Notes under the pieces: model-generated
The model's input: only the letters and a program-made list of their open reading frames with translations
Told to the model about the DNA's origin: nothing
Database searches by the model: none
Shown: piece after piece, positions 16,768 through 25,654 of the stretch
Numbering within the stretch: the first letter of the stretch is position 1
Layout of the letters: each line of letters begins with the position of its first letter
Assembly: GCA_016716335.1 (NCBI GenBank)
Contig: JADJWN010000003.1
Span: 1-64,000, forward strand
Length of the DNA: 64,000 bases
Direction: 5' to 3'
Source of the DNA: Saprospiraceae bacterium
GTDB lineage: Bacteria; Bacteroidota; Bacteroidia; Chitinophagales; Saprospiraceae
Program-made: the position numbers and the translations under genes

Positions 16768-18546
16768 TCAAAGTTTAATCAGCTTGCCTGAACAACTGAA
16801 TTTGCTTCCTGACATTTTGAAAAAATACATACCTGAAGGCAAGAGGCTGAGATCCAGGCTCCTTTGTACTACGGGAATATCCTCCTTTGCCACAAATACC
16901 TGTCGAGACTGATAATCAAATATCCGGATTTCGCTAAATCGGACTTCCGGATTGGAAGATGTGAAGTGAAAGATGCCGGTTCCGGGATTGGGAAAACATA
17001 AAATCTGAGTCTCTGCTTTTGCATCATTGGTGGAAGAGGTAAATTCCAGAGCCATTTTGACAGCTTCCAGCGCATCTATTCTTCCCCAGCCGAAGGTAGT
17101 ATTCGGCACGTCAGCCCCCGGAAAATCAAAACAGTCCAGATTGCCGGTGAAAGGTACCGCCGTCTTTCTCAGAATATCTTCGATATCCTCAACCCTGCCT
17201 TCAAGACCAGGATTGGCAGAAAGCATCAGGGCCACCACTCCAGCCACGTGAGGACCTGCCATACTGGTGCCGCTGTAGGACGCAAAAAATCCTCCACGGA
17301 TTACAGATCTCACCCCGGACCCCGGTGCTACCACATCGGGTTTCATTCTGTAGCTGCTGTCCACCACCACAGGCCCTCTGCTGCTGAAGCCGGAGATGGC
17401 ATCATCCTGTCGGGTGTTGCCAACGGTAAATGAGGGTTCAAACATAGCTGCCGGATTATCAATGGAGCCGCAGCCTCTGTTACCGCTGTTACCTGCGGAT
17501 ACCACCACCATGATGCCGGCGGATTTAAGGTTTATTACCAGTTGCTCCATCAATGCCCAGTTGGACGGATTGCAGCCTTCGTCCTCGGGACAACCCCATG
17601 AGTTATTGATCACATGCGGGGCTTTATCCGGATCGGGATTGCTGCCCTCAAGGTCATGGGGTGCAAGGAAAAACTCAAAACATTCCATGTAAGTACTGGG
17701 CTTACCCCAGCCTCTGTCCATATTCCTGCATGCCATCCATCGGGCATCCGGTGCCACACCTATCAGATTTTCTTCATCACTGCCCACCATCGTACCCATC
17801 GTATGCGTACCGTGATTATTGTCATCACATGGGGCTTTCAGCGCAAGTCCGCAGGGGTTGGGATTATTTTCAGGAGATCTGGGATTGGCTTCAAATATCG
17901 CATCATGCCATTGATAATTGTGATCAGCCTCCTCACCATCCCATCCCCGGTATTTGGATTTCAGAGGGTTGAGATCCCATTCATATCCTGTATCCTGACC
18001 GGCTATAGTGATACCCTGCCCCGTAAAGCCCATCTGCCACACCACGTCCGCCTGTATTTTTTTAATTCCCCATTCCGGATCCGGACTTCGTGGTTTCAAT
18101 TCCAAGCGGTTTTCTTCCGGCATCTGCATTTTTACCCACGGATTGTACAGGATTGAAGCTGCTTCCGGCATGGCTGCAATTTTCATCATGGTTTCCGTAT
18201 CGGATTTTACCCAGATAGCATTGGCGACAAAATAACTGCGGTAAGTCGCCTGGTGACTGCGGAGTATTTGAATCATAGATTGTTGAGTCCGTTCAGCATG
18301 TTCTTTAAGTATATTAAATACCAATCTGCCTTTTTCTTTTTTCGTCAGATTTTTCATATCCGGCAACTTAGCCTGATCCCTGTGGTAAATGATGTATTCC
18401 ACCATTTGGGCTCCTTCTTCAACCGATCTTAGGATTTGCGGGTCAATTTTACGGAGTATCGGATCAGAGGCTGAAAGAGAAAGGGTAGAGAGAATTACAA
18501 TCAGATTAAAAATAATGCTTGAAAAACGAACCATATAATTGTGCAT
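16768..18546 (-). CDS. Subtilisin-like serine protease (S8) with T9SS sorting domain
   Basis: 592 residues. Signal peptide about 1-26; an N-terminal propeptide about 40-150; peptidase S8 domain about 165-500 with the triad Asp185 (AGQDTGYEWD), His245 (NNHGTHTMGT) and Ser428 (SGTSMAGPHVAG), plus the oxyanion Asn in NNSWG. A C-terminal T9SS type A sorting domain of about 80 residues starts at LCFPNPGTGIFHF and ends KLIKL. The protein is therefore exported and delivered to the cell surface or medium after CTD removal. It is complete, with all catalytic residues. It is transcribed away from lspA; about 360 nt of non-coding DNA lie upstream. Confidence 0.92.
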   Translation of the reverse strand: MHNYMVRFSSIIFNLIVILSTLSLSASDPILRKIDPQILRSVEEGAQMVEYIIYHRDQAKLPDMKNLTKKEKGRLVFNILKEHAERTQQSMIQILRSHQATYRSYFVANAIWVKSDTETMMKIAAMPEAASILYNPWVKMQMPEENRLELKPRSPDPEWGIKKIQADVVWQMGFTGQGITIAGQDTGYEWDLNPLKSKYRGWDGEEADHNYQWHDAIFEANPRSPENNPNPCGLALKAPCDDNNHGTHTMGTMVGSDEENLIGVAPDARWMACRNMDRGWGKPSTYMECFEFFLAPHDLEGSNPDPDKAPHVINNSWGCPEDEGCNPSNWALMEQLVINLKSAGIMVVVSAGNSGNRGCGSIDNPAAMFEPSFTVGNTRQDDAISGFSSRGPVVVDSSYRMKPDVVAPGSGVRSVIRGGFFASYSGTSMAGPHVAGVVALMLSANPGLEGRVEDIEDILRKTAVPFTGNLDCFDFPGADVPNTTFGWGRIDALEAVKMALEFTSSTNDAKAETQILCFPNPGTGIFHFTSSNPEVRFSEIRIFDYQSRQVFVAKEDIPVVQRSLDLSLLPSGMYFFKMSGSKFSCSGKLIKL

Positions 18547-18884
18547 TGAAATAGCGGAATAATGTGGTAAAATTAAGGTATTATGAGATATGATAAGCGC
18601 AAACCTTTCTTTTGTAATAAAAATCCACTATAACCAAACTCTTACAACCCCCTGAATGTTTATTGCATCTTAATCAATAAGCCCAAATAATGCACCAGAA
18701 AATCCCCGCCTGCGGACGAGCAGGTATGGCGGCCTGAAATGACTTTAACAAAGGTCTCTGCCAAGGCGGATCACTTTCACTCATTGACCTTAGTGATCTG
18801 CTAAGACACATTTGCGGAAGTACTTATTTAATTGCCATTTCAACCCTGATCACGAAGTTCTGATGCATAATCCGGGTTAAATAG
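18547..18884. other. Divergent intergenic region, REP-like palindrome inside
   Basis: No gene is supported. At about 18703-18736 a GC-rich imperfect palindrome stands out from its AT-rich surroundings: CCGCCTGC..GCAGG..GGCGG, an outer CCGCC/GGCGG and an inner CTGC/GCAG arm. It resembles the dispersed palindromic elements seen in many Bacteroidota genomes. The rest would carry the promoters of the two divergent genes. Confidence 0.4.
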
Positions 18885-18892
18885 TATTTTTG
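18885..18892 (+). promoter_or_regulatory. -7 promoter element for lspA
   Basis: TATTTTTG matches TAnnTTTG, about 20 nt upstream of the TTG start at 18913. No clean -33 TTTG is visible at the right distance. Confidence 0.45.
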
Positions 18893-18912
18893 CGGCACTT
18901 AAATATTTGATT

Positions 18913-19616
18913 TTGAAAAAAAGAACCCTTGTCACCCTCGTTATCGTCATCATCATCCTCATTGACCAGATATCCAAAATATACGTCAAGACGCACATAC
19001 CCTATGGTGACGGATTTGATATCCTGGGGCTGAGCTGGGCCAAGATCCATTTTGTAGAGAATGAAGGAATGGCTTTCGGCCTGTCTTTCGGAGGACTCAC
19101 CGGCAAATACATACTGAGTATTTTCCGTATCCTGATGGTGGGATTTTTGTTTTATCTGCTGCACAGTATGCTCAAAAACAATGAGCCTAAAGGACTGCTC
19201 ATCAGCTTTTCGATGATTATTGCCGGCGCATTGGGCAATATCATTGACAGTGCTTTTATGGAATGATATTTTCAGAATCCTACTTTCATGGTGGTTTGGC
19301 CACTGCCTTTCCGGAGGGTGGAGGCTACGGAAGTTTTCTCACCGGCAAAGTGGTGGATATGCTGTATTTTCCCCTGATTGATACAGTACTGCCCGAGTGG
19401 ATACCTTTTTTCGGCGGTCAGAGGTTCGAATTTTTCCGTCCGGTATTCAATGTAGCAGATTCTGCCATCACCATCGGCGTAGCCAGCATCCTGTTATTTC
19501 ACAGACATTTTTTCACCTCCGAGCATCACTCAAGACAGAAAACCAAGACAGAAAATTCAGAAAACCGGATATCTGAGGCTGAATCCGGACAGGAAGTGAC
19601 AGAAGCAGGAGGATAA
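18913..19616 (+). CDS. lspA: Lipoprotein signal peptidase (signal peptidase II), frameshifted
   Basis: Cleaves the signal peptide of prolipoproteins at the inner membrane. The frame opens at TTG 18913 (LKKRTLVTLVIVIIILIDQ), with membrane helices and the family motif FVENEGMAFGL. It breaks at a T4 run (19254-19257). Adding one T joins GNIIDSAF to YGMIFSESYFHGG and restores a protein of about 234 residues. The two catalytic Asp are visible in GNIIDS and GKVVDML. The Bacteroidota-type insertion between them and a hydrophilic C-terminal tail rich in Glu are present. Since the cell makes many lipoproteins and LspA is normally needed, the break is almost surely a sequence error. There is no ATG near the start; TTG is the only option. 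Confidence 0.9.
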
Positions 19617-19714
19617 AGGCGAGTAGTTTCAATTCTCCTGGCAGATTAATTATATTCAGGGTACGAAGCCCGTACTGATCGGTTTAAGATCCTCAACAGG
19701 TATTTTTCATTTCT

Positions 19715-20991
19715 TCAATCATCTATCGCCTGATAGGTCAACACCTTGAACTTTTCCCCAATGCTCCAGTGCTTAGTCTGATAAATATTGGTAAATATCA
19801 AGCCTACCAGATTTTCTTTGGGGTCTGCCCAGTAGTGGGTATTGAATGCTCCACCCCACGAAAACGACCCTTCAGACAATACAGACATATAATCGTTGGC
19901 AGGGGTTTCCAGCCCGAACCCCAGTCCCAGGGGTGTGGAATTCAAATGCGGCGTCTGCGGTGTCAGCATCAGCTCCACTGTCTTGCGGCTGATAATTCGT
20001 TTGCCGTTATATTTCCCTTTATTTAAAAACAACTGGAGAAATCTCGCATAATCCTCCTCTATAGTAGAGACAATCCCGCTCCGCCGGAATAATAGGTGCC
20101 CTTAAGTTTGGGATAATCCGGATCTACCTTGTCATAGGCATTGCCCGACAATTTCTCTGCCTTGCCCTGACTGCCGTCATACAAAGGTACCAACCTGTCA
20201 TGCGCAGAAGCCGGCAGATAAAACCAGGTATCTTTCATGCCCAACGGCTCAAAAATTCGGGTACGGAAAAAATCACTCAAAGACTGTCCTGAAATCACTT
20301 CTACCAGATATCCCAAAACATCTGTATTCAGCCCGTAAGTGTATTTTTCTCCGGGTTTATGTTTTAGCGGTAAAGTGGCGAGTATTTTCATTTTATCCTC
20401 CAGCTTGTCAGCATCATTTCCAATACCGCTCGGAACCCCTGCCTTGGCATAGATCGCTTTGAAATCTGCACTGCCGATGGCAGGATAATCCAGTCCGGAA
20501 GTGTGCGTCAGCAAATGCCGGAATGTTATCTCTCTCCCGGCAGGCTCTGTGGTGTAGCTGGTATCTGCATTGTTCAGTTTTACAAGTACCCGGGGATTTT
20601 TGAATTCCGGTATGAAATTGGAGATGGGCTCATCCAGTTGAAATCTGCCTTCTTCCCATAGCATCATGGCTGCCAGACTGGTGATGGCCTTGGTCTGTGA
20701 GGCAATGCGAAAAATATCATCCTTCCTCAGTGGTGACTTGCTTTCATGATCCCGGTATCCGTATGCCTTGTGCATCACTACCTTGCCATGACGCATGATA
20801 AACACCACAGCGCCGGGGATTTCCTCCGACCTGACCAAGGGCATAATCATACTGTCTATACGGGCAAGCCTGGAGGCCGAAAAGCCCTCAGAACTTTTTG
20901 CAGTACTGAGTATATGGCTTTTTTGAGCATTAAGCGGCAGCATACATAAGAAGAAAATGCCGGTGCTGAAAATCAGAAATCTGTACATCAT
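19715..20991 (-). CDS. Class C beta-lactamase-family serine hydrolase, frameshifted
   Basis: About 425 residues with a signal peptide (MMYRFLIFSTGIFFLCMLPLNAQ). The active-site SxxK motif is in IASQTKAITSLAA, the second motif YGLN is in EKYTYGLNTDVLGY, and the third region near the C-terminus is FSWGGAFNTHYW. This fold covers AmpC, D-aminopeptidases, esterases and penicillin-binding-like proteins; HYWADPKENLVGLIF at the end is typical of the esterase/EstB-like group. The frame is lost at about 20071, where one G is missing; adding it joins SGGAGL to VSTIEEDYARFLQ. It is probably periplasmic. It stands alone, convergent with lspA, so context does not say which substrate. Antibiotic hydrolysis should not be assumed. 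Confidence 0.82.
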
Positions 20992-21134
20992 ATAACTGAT
21001 TATTTGAGGTGAATATCAGGAACGAAAGTAAAAGAAATATTCATAAGCTCTTCAGAAAATGGATACATTTTGGAGCACCACCCGTAAATAAAGTATATCA
21101 AATCATACAGGAATGCCCAAAGTGGATTTCTTGT

Positions 21135-21142
21135 TATATTTG
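21135..21142 (+). promoter_or_regulatory. -7 promoter element for glmM
   Basis: TATATTTG matches TAnnTTTG exactly and ends 20 nt before the GTG start at 21163. Confidence 0.5.
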
Positions 21143-21162
21143 CACACTAAAAAAATTTATAA

Positions 21163-22527
21163 GTGGCACTACTAATCACAGTATCAGGGGCAAGGGGTAC
21201 CATCGGGGGCACACCCGGCGACAATCTCACTCCCATGGATGTCGTTGCCTGCGCAGCAGGATTTGCAGAACTTTTGAACCGACGGCAGAGCATTAGAAAG
21301 ATTGTAGTGGGAAGGGACGGCCGTATCAGTGGTGATATGGTGAGCAATCTGGGCATCCAGACCCTGATTGCTATGGGATACGAGGTAGTGGACCTCGGAT
21401 ATTCGACTACCCCGACGGTAGAAGTCATGGTACCTTATCTGGGTGCCGGAGGTGGTATTATTTTTACAGCCAGTCACAACCCTGTTGAGTGGAATGCCCT
21501 CAAATTTCTTAATGAAAAAGGAGAATTTATTTCTCCTGAAGACGGACAATTACTCAAGGATATCATACTCCACAGAGCATTTACTTTTTCGGGTGTACAT
21601 GATTTGGGAAACAAAAGCACCATTGAAGGTCAATTTGAGTACCATATCCGCAAAATACTGGAATACCGCCATGTTAAACCGGACCTCATCAGGCAGTCAG
21701 GTTTCAGGGTGGTGGTGGACTGTATCAATTCTACCGGGGCATTGGCAATACCCGTTTTGCTGGATGCTTTGGGTGTAGAATATATTTTGATAAATGAAGG
21801 CAATTTTGGTCATTTCGCCCACAATCCCGAACCCCTGCCGCAGCATCTTGAAGAGCTGTCCCGGAGGGTAGTCACTGAAAAAGCGCACTTAGGCATCAGT
21901 GTGGATCCTGATGTGGACAGGCTTGCCTTGGTGTGTGAAGATGGCAGTATGTTTGGAGAAGAATATACCCTTGTCGCGGTGGCGGATTATATTCTGAGTA
22001 AAGAGAAGGGAAATACAGTATCCAATCTCTCCTCATCCCGTGCATTGGCAGATGTGACGCATGCACATGGAGGACAATACTTTGCAGCTGCCGTAGGTGA
22101 AGTGAATGTGGTACAGAAAATGAAAGAATGTCAGGCAGTAATCGGAGGAGAAGGCAACGGCGGTGTCATTGTACCTGATATTCATTACGGCAGGGATGCT
22201 TTGGCAGGAATAGCGCTATTTCTTTCATTATTGGCTGAGAGAAAACTCAGCATGACCGAATTGAGAAAATCTTATCCTCAATACACCATCATCAAAGACA
22301 AGATTGAAGTGGAAGATAAAGTGTTATTAAAACCCGTTTTCGAAAAACTGGAATATGCTTTTTCAGGCGAAAAACTAAACAAAGAAGATGGTCTGAAAAT
22401 TGATTTTCCGGAAGGATGGGTTCACGTTCGTGCTTCCAATACCGAGCCCATTGCCAGGATTTATGCCGAAGCCAGCGAACAAAAATCAGCAGAAGAATTG
22501 ATTCAAAAGGTTAAATCTCATCTATGA
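21163..22527 (+). CDS. glmM: Phosphoglucosamine mutase / phosphohexomutase
   Basis: 454 residues from a GTG start (MALLITVSGARGTIGG); the ATG alternatives fall inside the conserved N-terminus. It interconverts GlcN-6-P and GlcN-1-P for UDP-GlcNAc, and so for wall and LPS synthesis, in the cytoplasm. Landmarks of the alpha-D-phosphohexomutase family are: the phosphoserine loop TASHNP (Ser104); the metal loop DPDVDRL; the sugar-binding GEGNGG; and the phosphate-binding RASNTEPIARIYAEA at the C-terminus. The SGARGTIGG start and DPDVDRL loop fit the GlmM/phosphomannomutase group of Bacteroidota, so a mannomutase role cannot be excluded. Its stop overlaps the next start (ATGA). Confidence 0.85.
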   Translation: MALLITVSGARGTIGGTPGDNLTPMDVVACAAGFAELLNRRQSIRKIVVGRDGRISGDMVSNLGIQTLIAMGYEVVDLGYSTTPTVEVMVPYLGAGGGIIFTASHNPVEWNALKFLNEKGEFISPEDGQLLKDIILHRAFTFSGVHDLGNKSTIEGQFEYHIRKILEYRHVKPDLIRQSGFRVVVDCINSTGALAIPVLLDALGVEYILINEGNFGHFAHNPEPLPQHLEELSRRVVTEKAHLGISVDPDVDRLALVCEDGSMFGEEYTLVAVADYILSKEKGNTVSNLSSSRALADVTHAHGGQYFAAAVGEVNVVQKMKECQAVIGGEGNGGVIVPDIHYGRDALAGIALFLSLLAERKLSMTELRKSYPQYTIIKDKIEVEDKVLLKPVFEKLEYAFSGEKLNKEDGLKIDFPEGWVHVRASNTEPIARIYAEASEQKSAEELIQKVKSHL

Positions 22528-24004
22528 TACATGCACCTGCCATACGTACTTTAGAGCAGTATTTTGCAAAATTTCGCCAAAATATCATCGGTATTAACCA
22601 GGAGTTTGACTCTCCATATGGTAAAAAAAGATTGTATATGCTGACTGGACGGCAAGCGGCCGCATGTATCGTCCAATAGAAGAAAAGCTACTGAATGAAA
22701 TCTATCCTTTTGTAGCCAACACACATACTGAAACCAATGTTACAGGGTCTTCTATGACTATGGCTTACCACAAAGCCAAAGAAATTATCAAAAAACATGT
22801 CAATGCGAAGAAAGGAGACATTTTGATTTCCAGCAATTCAGGTATGACCGGAGTGGTCAATAAACTTCAGAGAATCATCGGACTGAAAATTCATGAAAAA
22901 TTTCAGGACAAAATTAAAATTGCCCCGGAAGACAGACCTGTAGTTTTCATCACCCATATGGAACATCATTCCAACCAGACATCCTGGCTGGAAACCACGG
23001 CAGAAGTCATCATCATTCAGGCAAATAAAGATGGATTGGTGGATCTGGACCATTTTGCAAAGCTCCTGGAGCAATATAAGCACAGAAAACTGCTGATAGC
23101 TGCCATTACATCCTGCTCCAATGTCACCGGAGTATTTACACCTTATCATAAAATGGCAGGTATGATACACAGGTACGGCGGCTATTGTTTTGTGGATTTT
23201 GCCTGCTCTGCTCCATACATAGATATAGATATGCATCCGGAAAATCCCGAAGAGTATCTGGATGCAATATATTTTTCACCCCACAAATTTTTGGGAGGTC
23301 CGGGCAGCTCCGGCATCCTTATTTTCAATCAGAAACTCTACTCCAACCGTGTGCCGGATAATCCCGGCGGAGGTACCGTGGACTGGACCAATCCCTGGGG
23401 AGAACATAAGTATCATGACGAAATTGAAGCCAGAGAAGACGGTGGCACGCCGGCTTTCCTTCAGACCATCCGTGTAGCCATGTGTATGCAACTCAAAGAA
23501 GCCATGGGTGTAGAGAAAATACTGCAGAGAGAACATGAACTGCTGGCTATAATCTGGCAGAGAATGGACGCAATACCCAATATCCGTATTCTTGCCAACC
23601 ACCTGCGGGACAGACTGGGAGTGATTTCATTTTATATAGAAGGATGCCACTTCAATCTGGCGGTCAAGCTACTGAATGACCGATACGGTGTACAGGTGCG
23701 GGGAGGTTGTTCCTGTGCGGGCACCTATGGCCACTACCTGCTGGAAGTATCCTATGAATTGTCCAAAAAACTGACAGACGAAATCTCCCACGGCATCCTT
23801 ACCAACAAGCCGGGGTGGATACGCATGTCCATACATCCTACGATGACAGATGCAGAGGTCCGGTATATCATGGATGCCATCAAGGCCGTGGCTCAAAATT
23901 TTGAAAAGTGGAAAGAAGATTATATCTATGACCCGTGCAGCAATGAGTTCAGGCATAAGAATGAGCCGGGATTTGAATCATCGCTTGTGAAGGATTGGTT
24001 TTGA
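22524..24004 (+). CDS. Class V aminotransferase (cysteine desulfurase-like), frameshifted
   Basis: About 493 residues. The true start is ATG 22524, overlapping the glmM stop by 4 nt. The first 37 codons run to about 22634, where one G is missing (TTG-TATATG); restoring it gives KKRLVYADWTASGRMYRPIE and joins the long downstream frame. It is a PLP enzyme with fold type I: HMEHHSNQTSWLE, the Asp of CFVDFACSAPY, and the Schiff-base Lys in IYFSPHKFLGGPGSSG. A Cys-containing RGGCSCAGTYGHYLLE segment lies near 350. The protein is longer than SufS or IscS (about 400) and belongs to the large uncharacterised branch with eukaryote-like homologs. Its substrate is unknown, and the pairing with glmM does not explain it. 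Confidence 0.82.
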
Positions 24005-24045
24005 AAAACTACTATGAGGAAATTAAAATATAGAATGAGAAAAAT

Positions 24046-24081
24046 CCAGCCAGAAATTTTGAACTAATAATTTCCGGCTGG
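24046..24081. terminator. Bidirectional terminator-like hairpin
   Basis: CCAGCCAGAAATT and AATTTCCGGCTGG pair over 12 of 13 positions with a 10-nt loop. It lies between convergent genes ending at 24004 and 24149, with A-rich and T-rich flanks suitable for either direction. Confidence 0.7.
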
Positions 24082-24148
24082 AAATGAAATGATGTCTGAA
24101 AAATAAAATATGTTATTTTGGAGGTAATGTTCTTCGAATATCAAACTC

Positions 24149-25654
24149 TCATATCCTGATAAATTTATGTACCTCCCTCCTCCCGTCTGATGACCGAAAC
24201 TCCAGAATACACAAACCGTCGGGTAATCCTGCGATGTCTATCTTGTTGCTTCCTGATTCTATGTCAAATACTCCATACAGACTGCCACTTGTGTGATAGA
24301 TACGCACCGTCCCCGCATCATGCGCCGTGATATGCAGTATATCCGATGCCGGATTGGGGTATATCAACAGCTCCTGCCTGTACCAAGTATGCGGAAATAC
24401 TGATACCGTACCCTTACTGCATACCTCCGGTTCATCCATACGGTAGTGTACCATATTAGGTATAGCACTGTTGCTGTTGGGAAATGGAAGGGTCAGACCC
24501 CGTTTTTCCAATCCGCATGCCTTGCCCTTTTCGTCAGGATTATGTATGATATGTAAAGTTTCCCATGAAAATCCGGTGGTAATGTAAATTTTACAATCCG
24601 GCCCTAACATACTCGCAGTAAAATCAAGTCTTATCCCAAACTGTGTAACATGATCAATCGTATCAATCAATTCCAGTCCCTCCTCAAGACTGTCAGCATA
24701 CATATCCAGCTGATACAGTCTTTCTCGGGCTGACAGATAGGCAAAACGACCACTGGGAGAAAAGGATACCCCACCCCTGCCATACTGATACGGCTCATTG
24801 ATTACCATACTTCTGGGATTGCTCAGCATACCCGTACTGCGGTGAAAGTCATAGACATGTACTCCGCTGTTCAGGTCATACCATACGTGGTACCGTCCGT
24901 CAGGACTGAAGGTGGCTTGACCGGCTGAACGTGGCCCTTGTGTTCCTGTAATTCCAGTGTGATGAAACCTGACGCCTTCCTTATCCACCAACAGTACATG
25001 ATATACAGGTTCATATCGCTCCCAGGCTACCACCCACCAGTCAGTGCCATTACTGTGTTTACAGGCCGTCTGATATCCCAAAGCAAGTTCTTTCCCTTTT
25101 TTCAGGAAGTTGTTTTTGGATATAACTCTTCCTTTCCCCCCATTTTGATTCATATCAATAACGGTGAACAGCAAATCTGTATGTACAGGTGTCTGAAAAT
25201 TTCTGCTCCGATGCAGTAAATAATAAATATTCTCTTTACCGGGAGCAGGTAGTGATACCATTGCATTAAAATCAGAATGAAAACTGTGTGTACCCTGTGT
25301 ACAATATTCTCTGTGTACTTCACTGTCATTAATTTTATCGCCGTTATCCATCACGACATGGTCTGCATTGATGATGCTGCAACCATTGGTATAATACTGA
25401 AGTGCCCCGGTCTGCGGGTGGCTAATCACATTGATGGACAACATTTCATACGGCACAGGATGCAGTACCGGCTCCGGCGGACTTTTTTTGCTGAAGTCTA
25501 ATATCATCCCTTCGGCAGCATTTATAAATCCGCCACCCAACGTATCATTGATATAATCATACCCCAGTATCCAGATATTGTCATAATTGTGCTGTGCACT
25601 GACATACCCTGCCATAAGTATCAGCCATATAATGGAGCAGGCACCGCATTTCAT
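24149..25654 (-). CDS. T9SS-secreted beta-propeller-like protein
   Basis: 501 residues. Signal peptide about 1-20 (MKCGACSIIWLILMAGYVSA). The middle reads as a WD40/TolB-like propeller (GQATFSPDGRYHVWYDLNSG, GVSFSPSGRFAYLSARERLY), the pattern seen in many Saprospiria surface proteins. From about 425 a type A T9SS sorting domain follows (LLIYPNPASDILHITAHDAG ... HKFIRI). The final 60 residues are close to those of the upstream protease-like gene, and the start overlaps that gene's stop by 4 nt (ATGA), so the two are co-expressed and probably exported together. No catalytic site is evident; a binding or structural role is possible. Confidence 0.82.
   Translation of the reverse strand: MKCGACSIIWLILMAGYVSAQHNYDNIWILGYDYINDTLGGGFINAAEGMILDFSKKSPPEPVLHPVPYEMLSINVISHPQTGALQYYTNGCSIINADHVVMDNGDKINDSEVHREYCTQGTHSFHSDFNAMVSLPAPGKENIYYLLHRSRNFQTPVHTDLLFTVIDMNQNGGKGRVISKNNFLKKGKELALGYQTACKHSNGTDWWVVAWERYEPVYHVLLVDKEGVRFHHTGITGTQGPRSAGQATFSPDGRYHVWYDLNSGVHVYDFHRSTGMLSNPRSMVINEPYQYGRGGVSFSPSGRFAYLSARERLYQLDMYADSLEEGLELIDTIDHVTQFGIRLDFTASMLGPDCKIYITTGFSWETLHIIHNPDEKGKACGLEKRGLTLPFPNSNSAIPNMVHYRMDEPEVCSKGTVSVFPHTWYRQELLIYPNPASDILHITAHDAGTVRIYHTSGSLYGVFDIESGSNKIDIAGLPDGLCILEFRSSDGRREVHKFIRI

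Noticed and set aside
19715..20991. Antibiotic-resistance beta-lactamase
   Set aside because: The fold family is broad, and the C-terminal motifs suit esterases or peptidases as well. No resistance context is present.
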